A stretch of 52,311 nt of DNA from positions 1-52,311 of the forward strand of contig JAOUJW010000037.1 in the NCBI GenBank assembly GCA_029882975.1, in the 5' to 3' direction. Positions 7,772 through 15,329 of the stretch are shown here, piece by piece. Numbering within the stretch: the stretch's first letter is position 1; each line of letters starts with the position of its first letter. Source of the stretch: Gammaproteobacteria bacterium. GTDB taxonomy: Bacteria; Pseudomonadota; Gammaproteobacteria; SZUA-152. Under the pieces are notes generated by a model. That model worked only from the letters and a program-made list of their open reading frames with translations. It searched no databases and was not told the DNA's origin. The position numbers and the translations under genes are program-made.

Positions 7772-9136
7772 TTATTCAGTCCCGAACTTGGTTTCGATTT
7801 GTATGCCTAGCTCTCGCAACATGGGGGTGGGTAAAACTCCGCCCGCACAGACAATGATTCCGTCATTGGGGAGTTCAAACGTGTCGTCTTTGTATTTCAT
7901 TACTACGTTGCTTGGCGTGATGTTTTTTACTTGAGAGCCCATTAAGCATTGTAGTTGGCCTGCTTTAACGGCGTCGTCAATTTTCACCACGTTTTTCGGG
8001 TTGGCTTTTTGGAAAGCGCTGCCGCGGTAGGACAGGGTGACTTCCGTGCCTATTTCTTCAGAAATCTGTAAAGCGGCTTCCAGAGCACTGTTACCACCAC
8101 CCACCACCAGTACTCGTTTATTGCGATACTGGCTGGGGTCGTCCAGCTTGTACACCACCTTTTCATGTTCCTCTCCGGGTACGCCCAGCTTGCGTGGGGT
8201 GCCCCGTCGTCCGATGGCCAGGAGTATGGTTTTAGTGTGGTACTTATTACGCTGGGTCGTCACTAAATAACCATCATCAAGTTTCTCAATTTTATCCATG
8301 CGTTCCAGCGTGTTGATGCGAACCCCGGATTTTTGTTGCGCTGCATTCCAGAAATTGATCAGGATTTCTTTGGTGGTTTCACCGAATTTTACGTGGCCGA
8401 TGATGGGGAGCTTAACCGGTGCAGTCATCACTATTTTTCCCCTGGGGAAGTGGGCCACAGTGCCCCCCAGAGTTTCCTGCTCAACAGTGATGTAATTTAA
8501 GCCTTGTTCATGTGCAAACAGTGAAGCGGAAAAGCCGGCAGGACCGGCGCCAATGATGATTACATCGTAAGGGGCGGAGCTCTCCATCATACGTACCGTC
8601 TTTGACAGGTTCTCCATGGCCTGGCGACCCTGTTCTATGGCATTTCGAATCAACCCCATACCTCCCAATTCTCCGGCGACGAAAATGCCGGGTACATTGG
8701 TTTCAAAATTGGGCTGTACAAACGGTATGTCCACACCCCGAGTTTCTGTGCCCAGTACTAAGGTGATGGCATCTGTTGGGCAAGCGGTTTTACAGGCACC
8801 GTGGCCGATGCAGTGGGAAGGGTTCACCAATTGGGCTTTTTCCTTGATGACGCCCAATACATTACCTTCCGGGCAGGCATCCACACAAGTAGCACAACCC
8901 AGGCACAAATTCCTGTCGATAATAGGGTGCAGGGACATGGGTTCAAAATACCCTGTCTCCTGTGCCATTAATAAGCTGCTGGTACTTTCCCGGTCTCTTT
9001 TGGCTTTAACTTTTTTGTAGATTGCCCAGGAAAGTAAAACCGGGATCAGATATATGAGAATTTTAGGAGCGTCTTCTAAGCCTGTAACCCTCAATAAATA
9101 CAGTAAATCGGCTATGAATTGAGATTTGTCTTCCAC
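7772..9136 (-). CDS. Membrane-anchored ferredoxin/FAD-NAD(P) oxidoreductase
   Basis: The 454-residue protein has one N-terminal membrane helix (about 26-40: ILIYLIPVLLSWAIY) and a two-cluster ferredoxin domain. Cluster 1 is C78-x2-C81-x2-C84-x3-C88-P. Cluster 2 is C109-x2-H112-x2-C115-x3-C119-P, with His where the second Cys is expected. The FAD dinucleotide fold (IIIGAGPAG, 194-201) and the second NAD(P) fold (VLVVGGGNSA, 342-351) follow, as in the thioredoxin-reductase superfamily. The FAD-domain segment VPGIFVAGELGG, normally C-terminal, lies at 148-159, before the GxGxxG. I see no CxxC redox disulfide in the flavin domain. The likely role is electron transfer between NAD(P)H and the membrane. 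It is divergent from the cytochrome cluster. Confidence 0.88.
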   Translation of the reverse strand: MEDKSQFIADLLYLLRVTGLEDAPKILIYLIPVLLSWAIYKKVKAKRDRESTSSLLMAQETGYFEPMSLHPIIDRNLCLGCATCVDACPEGNVLGVIKEKAQLVNPSHCIGHGACKTACPTDAITLVLGTETRGVDIPFVQPNFETNVPGIFVAGELGGMGLIRNAIEQGRQAMENLSKTVRMMESSAPYDVIIIGAGPAGFSASLFAHEQGLNYITVEQETLGGTVAHFPRGKIVMTAPVKLPIIGHVKFGETTKEILINFWNAAQQKSGVRINTLERMDKIEKLDDGYLVTTQRNKYHTKTILLAIGRRGTPRKLGVPGEEHEKVVYKLDDPSQYRNKRVLVVGGGNSALEAALQISEEIGTEVTLSYRGSAFQKANPKNVVKIDDAVKAGQLQCLMGSQVKNITPSNVVMKYKDDTFELPNDGIIVCAGGVLPTPMLRELGIQIETKFGTE

Positions 9137-9685
9137 TGTGAGTCCCCAACCACTGGATTGTTGTTTTTATAGTTTGTGTATTCTTTCTTTTTCCGGATTA
9201 ATTTCCTTAACAGTTCCATTGTTTTAGCTGCAATTTCCGCAGTCTAAAATATAGATATCATCACCCTAATACAAGCGGTTTATATAAAATTCTGTTTGAA
9301 ATAACCCGGAGGGATTATAACAAGTTAGAAAATCTGTGCGGTTATTTTTCTTCCTCTACGTACGAAAAAGATTGATGGGGTCATTAAGATATTGCTTGCG
9401 GTACTTTTTCTGGCTAGAATGCCAGTAAAAGTATTACTTATGTAGTAAGATTATTTTTTATGAAGTGGTTACGAGATCTCTAAGCGAGATTGAGCTTCTC
9501 TCTATAAGTGTTTGATTCTGCAGTTTTGTGGCATAATGAAATTGACAAAACAGGGCAACGCGGTGTCTACTTGCGTGTTTCCGGGCGGTAAAGGTAGGCG
9601 GTCGCTATAACTATTTTAATGATTTGATAAGTGTGCTTGATTATAATGACAAGCCAGTTAGCACACTTGGAAAAAGGAGTCACAA
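9137..9685. other. AT-rich intergenic region between divergent genes, no gene seen
   Basis: No plausible coding frame is present. It must hold the promoters of the oxidoreductase (leftward) and the cytochrome cluster (rightward). The inverted repeat AGTGTGCT / AGCACACT (9630-9637 / 9660-9667) encloses a TATAAT (9642-9647), 38 bases before the GTG at 9686, and could be an operator. No convincing -35 is visible. Confidence 0.5.
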
Positions 9686-10423
9686 GTGGCTGACGATACA
9701 TTGGGGGCAAAAGGCGCTTTTTCAAAAGTCGCCAAACATCCCTTTAGTTTTGCGGTGCTGGTGTTAAGCCTTGTCATTTTGCTGGTTTGGTATGATCTGC
9801 GGGGTACTTTGAAACAGGAGCAGAATCCGGCGAGCATGATAGGACAGGATTCCATGCGAGGCCCAATGGGGTCGAGTGAACCTCTTGTACCGTTGGGGCC
9901 GGCTACAAACTCCAACAGCGGACGTTCCCAACCGCAAGTTTTGGAGAATTTGACGGGACAACAATCTTCAGCCGCAGGCGCCATTGGCGATTTGGTGGGC
10001 AGATTAGAAGAAAAAGTAAAATCGGATCCCAAAAATATTGGCAATCGGCTGTTATTGGCTCAAACCTATAAAGAACTGGGGCGAGCAGATGAGGCGGTGT
10101 TGCTGTTGCAGGAGCTGCATAAAGAAAACCCCGAGAATCAAAGGGCTGTATTGGTCTTAGTGTCCATTTACAGTCAAAGCGACAATCCTCAGGAAGTCTC
10201 CGAGGCATTGAAGCTGGTGCAGAAAATTAAACCGGATGCAACAACACCGGAATATCTGCTGCGCATGTATACCGGGGATGCAATGATGCGGCAAAACAAT
10301 GTAAAAGATGCTGTGGTACAGTGGCAACAGGCCTTAATCACCATGCCACAGAGAGATCCTAATTATACGGTTTTAGAAAAAAGAGTTATGGAATTGTCAG
10401 CAAAGGACTCAGCGAACCCCTGA
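9686..10423 (+). CDS. Inner-membrane-anchored TPR protein, CcmI/CcmH-like
   Basis: The 245-residue protein starts at GTG 9686 after AAGGAG (8-base spacing). A single membrane helix (FSFAVLVLSLVILLVWYDL, about 20-38) is followed by a linker and TPR repeats (about 110-240; LLLAQTYKELGRADEAVLLL, YLLRMYTGDAMMRQNNVKDAV). The sequence RLEEKVKSDPKN before the TPRs resembles the periplasmic TPR part of the c-type cytochrome maturation factor CcmI, which holds apocytochromes for heme attachment. It is the first gene of the cluster ahead of two cytochromes with 38 CXXCH motifs in total, so a dedicated apocytochrome chaperone is a reasonable inference. A general assembly scaffold is the alternative. Confidence 0.8.
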   Translation: MADDTLGAKGAFSKVAKHPFSFAVLVLSLVILLVWYDLRGTLKQEQNPASMIGQDSMRGPMGSSEPLVPLGPATNSNSGRSQPQVLENLTGQQSSAAGAIGDLVGRLEEKVKSDPKNIGNRLLLAQTYKELGRADEAVLLLQELHKENPENQRAVLVLVSIYSQSDNPQEVSEALKLVQKIKPDATTPEYLLRMYTGDAMMRQNNVKDAVVQWQQALITMPQRDPNYTVLEKRVMELSAKDSANP

Positions 10424-10558
10424 TGCAACTGGGGCGACAATTATGACTATTCGTGGTTTTGGGATTTTTCCTTGTCTTGACGTAATGAGCTTGCATAGTG
10501 AATCAGGCAAGAGAAGGCATAGAAGAACCCCTTTAGTAGTTATAGGAAGTAGACGTGC

Positions 10559-11656
10559 ATGACAAACTTTAACACAGATATTAAACAGCAGGCGATTGAG
10601 CTGGATGGAGGGCCCGCTATGTCATTTGACTCCGGGCCGGCCGCAGAACAAAGATCGCAGCAAACTGCCGAGGCAGCAAAGGCGCAGTTTAAATCACAAA
10701 CCCATTCAGATGTTTTTGGTCTCAATTCTCCTGGTGGTGGTGCGGCACCCATCATTGGGGCGACGGCGCTATTGGCGGCAAAGTATCCCACCCATGCTGC
10801 GGAAAAAAACGATCGCAAATCCCGGTTTGAAACCCGCCTGGTGTTGTTTATCACCCTGGCCTTAACGGCATTGATTGTATATGGGTGGACTCAGTGGGGT
10901 AAGATCAATTTCAGGGCATCCTTTGATTTTGTTTATAATTCCGGCTTGATTGGCGGTATTTTGATGCTGTTGACCCTGCTATATGCAATTCGCAAGCGCG
11001 TAAAGCTTTTGAAAAAGCTCGGTGGTATGGAAGGCTGGTATTATTTCCATCTGATTGGCGGGGTCATTGGTCCTGTTATTGTGATTTTTCATACCTCATT
11101 TTCTTTGAAGTCGGTAAACAGCACCATGGCGTTCGTAGCAATGATGTTGGTGGTGATCAGCGGCTTGGTGGGTCGCTATATATACACTCGCATCGGTTAT
11201 GGCTTGTATCGCAAAATCGAATACATTCGAGATACCGAAACAGCATTGATAGATTCTTTGCGGCGTTATCCCTCACAGGGGGTGGAGAATATTGAACGCA
11301 GGCTGTCTACGTTTGCCTTGGCGTGTTTGGCCGGCCCGAAAGATTTGATTAAATTGCCTTTGAGGTTTTTGGCCATCCGAACCGCTTCAGCCACATGCTA
11401 CGTTCGCGCATCAGAAGATCTTAGTACTATGTTGCGGTATCTTGCCCAGGAAGAAGGGTGGAGTATCGGTATCTATAAAGATCTTCTGGAGCAAGAGAAG
11501 CGTTTGTTGCGGGATCACATTAACTCAGTGGTGGATATCGCTTATGTCCATTTGTACGAGCGACTCCTGGTGCGTTGGCGAATCATCCACATACCTTTGT
11601 TATACATTCTGTTCATCACCGGCGTGGCCCATGTAGTGGCTGTGCATATGTATTAG
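10559..11656 (+). CDS. Polytopic inner-membrane protein, putative di-heme cytochrome b
   Basis: The 365-residue protein has a hydrophilic N-terminal region of about 90 residues, then about five membrane helices (about 93-110, 128-144, 162-178, 190-208, 342-362). Two helices carry histidines in the H-x13-H spacing that holds two stacked b hemes in cytochrome b proteins: H164/H178 and H344/H358, with H363 nearby. A cytoplasmic or periplasmic helical domain (about 210-335) separates the fourth and fifth helices. ATG 10559 has AGGAAG upstream. In context it could pass electrons between the quinone pool, or the oxidoreductase at 7772, and the periplasmic multiheme cytochromes. The heme assignment is inferred from spacing only; I do not recognise the family. 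Confidence 0.75.
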   Translation: MTNFNTDIKQQAIELDGGPAMSFDSGPAAEQRSQQTAEAAKAQFKSQTHSDVFGLNSPGGGAAPIIGATALLAAKYPTHAAEKNDRKSRFETRLVLFITLALTALIVYGWTQWGKINFRASFDFVYNSGLIGGILMLLTLLYAIRKRVKLLKKLGGMEGWYYFHLIGGVIGPVIVIFHTSFSLKSVNSTMAFVAMMLVVISGLVGRYIYTRIGYGLYRKIEYIRDTETALIDSLRRYPSQGVENIERRLSTFALACLAGPKDLIKLPLRFLAIRTASATCYVRASEDLSTMLRYLAQEEGWSIGIYKDLLEQEKRLLRDHINSVVDIAYVHLYERLLVRWRIIHIPLLYILFITGVAHVVAVHMY

Positions 11657-11746
11657 TTGATACAGTACTGGTACATATTTTATGGCTCGTTTGCTTTCCC
11701 ATCCATTGTCCGGTCCCTTAGCTGATAAAGTTAGGGGTTGACAGCT

Positions 11747-13339
11747 ATGTTTTCACTACGGATAGTACTTCGAACAGTCGTTTTAGCTTGGGGATTTTTT
11801 TTGATGACGGTCATGCCCTGGGCGGAGGCTGCGATCGATCCCATGGAGCGTATGGAGCATTTGGTACAACCCGGGGATGTCATTAAAGGGCATGCACGCT
11901 TTGAAAAAAAGTGTAATAAATGTCATGAACCGTTTAATAAGGAAAAACAGAATACTTTATGTCGAGATTGCCACGAGCAAATTGACAAGGATTTGAAAGG
12001 AAAAAAAGGATTTCATGGGCGAATCCATAATGCCCAGAAGCGTGAGTGTCATACCTGCCATACCGACCATAAAGGCCGGGATATGGATATCGTGCAGATG
12101 GACCGGGAGACATTCGATCACGATAAGACCAATTTTAAACTTCGGGGAAACCACGACTCCATAACATGTAACAGCTGTCATAAAAAAGAAGGTTTCTATC
12201 GCCTGCCTCGCCATAGCTGCATAGATTGCCACGAGAAAGATGACTCCCACAAACAACGTATGGGCACGAAGTGCGAAAATTGCCATATCGAGGCCGCTTG
12301 GTTACCTGCGTTTTTTGACCATTCCAAGACCGATTTCCCTTTACGAAATAACCACACAAATGTCGGTTGTCAGTATTGTCATGTGAATGAGACTTATGCG
12401 GATTCACCAAAAAACTGTTATTTCTGCCATTATCTGGATGATGTTCACGAGGGTAACCGAGGTATTAAATGTCACGAGTGTCATAATGACCAGCGTTGGT
12501 CTCGAATTGAATTTGATCACGACGACGACACGGAGTTTGTATTAAATAAGGCGCACACTCGCTTATTGTGTAAGGATTGTCATAAGAAAAATATATTCAA
12601 AGAGGAGCTTTCCACTACCTGTTTTTCCTGCCACGAGGTTCACGATACTCATGCCGGTTTGTATGGCAAACGCTGCAACGATTGTCACACGGAAAAAGCC
12701 TGGTTAGATCTTAAATTTGACCACGACAAGGATACAGGGTTTCCCCTCAAGGGCGAGCACAAAGATTTGAGCTGTAAAGCCTGTCATAAGGGCGATATAT
12801 TTAAAGATAAGATTTCCGCAAGCTGTTCCGGTTGTCACAAGTTGGACGACGCCCACGAAGGGCAGGTGGGGGACAAGTGTACCCACTGCCACAACGAGGA
12901 AAGCTGGGTTAAAAAAGTTACCTTTGATCATGATATTACTAAATTTCCCCTACACGGCTCCCATCCCTTATTGAGCTGCGAGGACTGCCATACCTCCGGA
13001 AAATATCAGGATGCTCCTGTGATATGCGACGCCTGCCACAAAAAGGATGACACGCATGAGCGCAAGTTGGGTACTAAATGTGAACGTTGTCATGGTCCTC
13101 TTGACTGGTTGGCCTGGAATTTTGATCACGATAAAGAAACAGATTATCCTTTGGATGGTAAACACGAAGGCTTGGATTGCCACGGTTGCCATAGTGAGCC
13201 GGTGAAAGACAATAAGTTTGAGTTGGAGACCTTTTGTTTCGCTTGTCACGAAAAAGACGATAACCATGGTGGTCGGTTGGGGCGCCAGTGTGAAAAATGT
13301 CATATTACCAAGTCATTCAAAGAGATTCAGGTGAAATAG
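11747..13339 (+). CDS. 21-CXXCH multiheme c-type cytochrome built of seven tri-heme modules
   Basis: A signal peptide ending in PWAEA is followed by 21 CXXCH motifs. From the fourth motif on they recur in modules of about 65-70 residues with the order CXXCH, CXXCH, D-D-x-H, CXXCH, W, F-D-H, then x-N/E/S/K-H. Each module so offers three non-CXXCH histidines for three hemes, which suggests all-bis-histidine ligation as in NrfH/cytochrome c3-like proteins. I chose ATG 11747 (AGGGG upstream) over the TTG at 11738. The mature protein has no membrane anchor, so it is likely periplasmic and could span the periplasm as a wire. The neighbours are a putative membrane cytochrome b upstream, and another cytochrome and a barrel downstream. 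Confidence 0.93.
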   Translation: MFSLRIVLRTVVLAWGFFLMTVMPWAEAAIDPMERMEHLVQPGDVIKGHARFEKKCNKCHEPFNKEKQNTLCRDCHEQIDKDLKGKKGFHGRIHNAQKRECHTCHTDHKGRDMDIVQMDRETFDHDKTNFKLRGNHDSITCNSCHKKEGFYRLPRHSCIDCHEKDDSHKQRMGTKCENCHIEAAWLPAFFDHSKTDFPLRNNHTNVGCQYCHVNETYADSPKNCYFCHYLDDVHEGNRGIKCHECHNDQRWSRIEFDHDDDTEFVLNKAHTRLLCKDCHKKNIFKEELSTTCFSCHEVHDTHAGLYGKRCNDCHTEKAWLDLKFDHDKDTGFPLKGEHKDLSCKACHKGDIFKDKISASCSGCHKLDDAHEGQVGDKCTHCHNEESWVKKVTFDHDITKFPLHGSHPLLSCEDCHTSGKYQDAPVICDACHKKDDTHERKLGTKCERCHGPLDWLAWNFDHDKETDYPLDGKHEGLDCHGCHSEPVKDNKFELETFCFACHEKDDNHGGRLGRQCEKCHITKSFKEIQVK

Positions 13340-13479
13340 ACCCATTCTATGTGACTTCGCTTTGCGGGATTGCAATATTATTCCACCTCAAACAGCGGAC
13401 TTATTGAGTAGCAGCATAATTGCTGTAAACTGTCATAGATAGCATTACACCCGCAGGAAAATCGAGAAACTGTAACGTT

Positions 13480-14781
13480 ATGGTTGCGAGTATGATCAAA
13501 AAACTGAGCAAACCCATGCTTGGAGCGGGTTATTGCTTAATTTTTTGCCTAAGTTTTGTGTTCCCAGTTCAATCGCAGGTCCTGATTGAGGAATATGACC
13601 ACTCGGTTCAAGTGGAAGATCCGAGTCGTTTCAGTCATTTAACCACGGGCTTTCCTTTAACCGGTGCTCACGAGCTGATTACTTGTATTTCCTGCCATAG
13701 TAACGGGTTTTATGAAAAACTTCCGCGCCGCTGCGATTCTTGTCACAACAATAAGCGGGCGCAGGGTGCATCCGGCCAACATGCAACCATAAACCAGCCC
13801 TGCGATGTGTGTCACACAACCTCCGGTTTTTTTGAGACAATCGCTATGGACCACGCCATCGTTAACGGCAACTGTATTTCCTGTCACAATGGCGCCACTA
13901 TATCGGGTAAACCTCAAACCCATGTTCGAGTCAGCGACTGGTGTGATGCCTGCCATGATCGCCGCTACTGGAAACCCTTGCGAAAATTGGATCACGAGCA
14001 AACCCAGGCGCCTTGTCTGGATTGTCATAATGGCAGTATCGCGACCGGCAAATCAGCGAGTCATATTGTCAGTACGGACCACTGTTCCGGGTGTCACCAG
14101 TCCCTCACCTCATGGGAGCTATCGGCGCGACTGAATCATGACCAATTACAGAATCCGTGCACGGTCTGTCATCGTTCGAATGCTAAACATTTACGTGTAT
14201 CACAACAATGCCAAAGCTGTCATGGTACATCCCACTGGATACCGGTTATCAAACTGGATCATTTGGCTTTGATGGGAGATTGCGCTAATTGTCATGATCA
14301 GCCGGTTCAGCACCCAAGAGCAACGGTATCTTGTATCTCCTGTCATAGCACGACCAATTGGCGTTTAATGGAACTTGATCATAACCATTTTTTGGGTACG
14401 TGTTCGCAGTGTCACCAAAAGGATTTCCCGTCTGCCCATATTCAAGTTCGACGTAATTGTGGTGCTTGCCACCATACAAAAACTTGGCAAGATAATGTTA
14501 AAATGGACCACGAAGAAGTGCAGGGTTTATGTAAGAGTTGTCATCAAAGTCCCAAAGAACATCCTGTTTTCGGTTATGACTGTGTGGTTTGTCATAGCAC
14601 ACGAGGTTTTGAGCCTGCCGTGATTGATCACAGCGCTATTTCTCCTCATTATTGTCGTGTTTGTCACAATGGTAGAATTGCTGAAGGTAAACCGGTGGAA
14701 CATTGCCGGACTCGCCGCGAGTGCGATTATTGCCATGAGAAATCGGGTTGGGAGAATGCACGATCGTGTAAATCCAGGTAA
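13480..14781 (+). CDS. 17-CXXCH multiheme c-type cytochrome
   Basis: The 433-residue protein has an N-terminal signal peptide (cleavage probably after VQSQ) and 17 CXXCH motifs. After a first part resembling the 21-heme protein (TTGFPLTGAHELITC), the pattern becomes a two-heme unit: CXXCH-N-G ... H ... CXXCH ... W ... (L/M)DH. The same unit occurs in the truncated multiheme protein at 1-1349. The conserved DH and xxH residues are probable distal heme ligands. ATG 13480 is taken; ATG 13492 is also possible, and neither has a strong Shine-Dalgarno. It lies between the 21-heme gene and the barrel gene. I infer a periplasmic or surface electron carrier working with the barrel. There is no lipobox. 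Confidence 0.92.
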   Translation: MVASMIKKLSKPMLGAGYCLIFCLSFVFPVQSQVLIEEYDHSVQVEDPSRFSHLTTGFPLTGAHELITCISCHSNGFYEKLPRRCDSCHNNKRAQGASGQHATINQPCDVCHTTSGFFETIAMDHAIVNGNCISCHNGATISGKPQTHVRVSDWCDACHDRRYWKPLRKLDHEQTQAPCLDCHNGSIATGKSASHIVSTDHCSGCHQSLTSWELSARLNHDQLQNPCTVCHRSNAKHLRVSQQCQSCHGTSHWIPVIKLDHLALMGDCANCHDQPVQHPRATVSCISCHSTTNWRLMELDHNHFLGTCSQCHQKDFPSAHIQVRRNCGACHHTKTWQDNVKMDHEEVQGLCKSCHQSPKEHPVFGYDCVVCHSTRGFEPAVIDHSAISPHYCRVCHNGRIAEGKPVEHCRTRRECDYCHEKSGWENARSCKSR

Positions 14782-14837
14782 ACTTCGACTCGGTCTAAAC
14801 AATTTGATATAAAAACAATATTGAGGGTGAATCGCGG

Positions 14838-15269
14838 GTGTCTGTTAAAAATATTATATTGATAATGGTTCTCATCACCATTGGATATATATATACCACC
14901 TACATGGGGGAGAAACCAGAATCTTTGGTTGCGGATTTGGTGTTAACCAAAGAAAAGGACGGTGGCAATATTCATCTGGATTTTTCCGGGCCTGTTCGGC
15001 ATTTGGGGCATTTTCCAGAAGTGGAAGGGAATATCATTCAAATTAAACTGCGAGCCATTTCTTTTCATAAATTTCAGGAAAATTTCTCGGTTGTTGATAA
15101 GTTTTTGCTCGCGGGACGGGCTGGAGATTATTTTATCCAAGATATTCGTTACGAAGGCGATGTACCCGGCGGCCCTTTTGTCATCATAAAGTTTACCAAA
15201 CCCATGAGCTATCTGGTCAATGAAGGGGACGGGTTGAAGGGTTTATTAATTAATTATAAATCACTTTGA
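14838..15269 (+). CDS. Small anchored protein, paralogue of the N-terminal domain of the next gene
   Basis: The 143-residue protein starts at GTG 14838 after GAGGGTG and has one N-terminal hydrophobic segment (IILIMVLITIGYIYTTYMG), an uncleaved anchor or signal. The remainder is a single domain of about 105 residues, rich in beta-strand pattern. It shares clear landmarks with residues 45-150 of the barrel protein at 15330: HFPEVEGNIIQIKL against HFPQTFGEIIQIQL, and YEGDVPGGPFVIIKFTKPM against YEEGVPGGPYLTLRFTHPM. The fold looks AMIN-like (periplasmic domains that bind peptidoglycan or secretin partners), but this is a guess. It probably helps to assemble or dock the conduit. Confidence 0.75.
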   Translation: MSVKNIILIMVLITIGYIYTTYMGEKPESLVADLVLTKEKDGGNIHLDFSGPVRHLGHFPEVEGNIIQIKLRAISFHKFQENFSVVDKFLLAGRAGDYFIQDIRYEGDVPGGPFVIIKFTKPMSYLVNEGDGLKGLLINYKSL

Positions 15270-15329
15270 TTTATCAGAATTAATTGTTAATTTATACGAA
15301 TTTATAATAATAATTCACCTTATTAGGGC

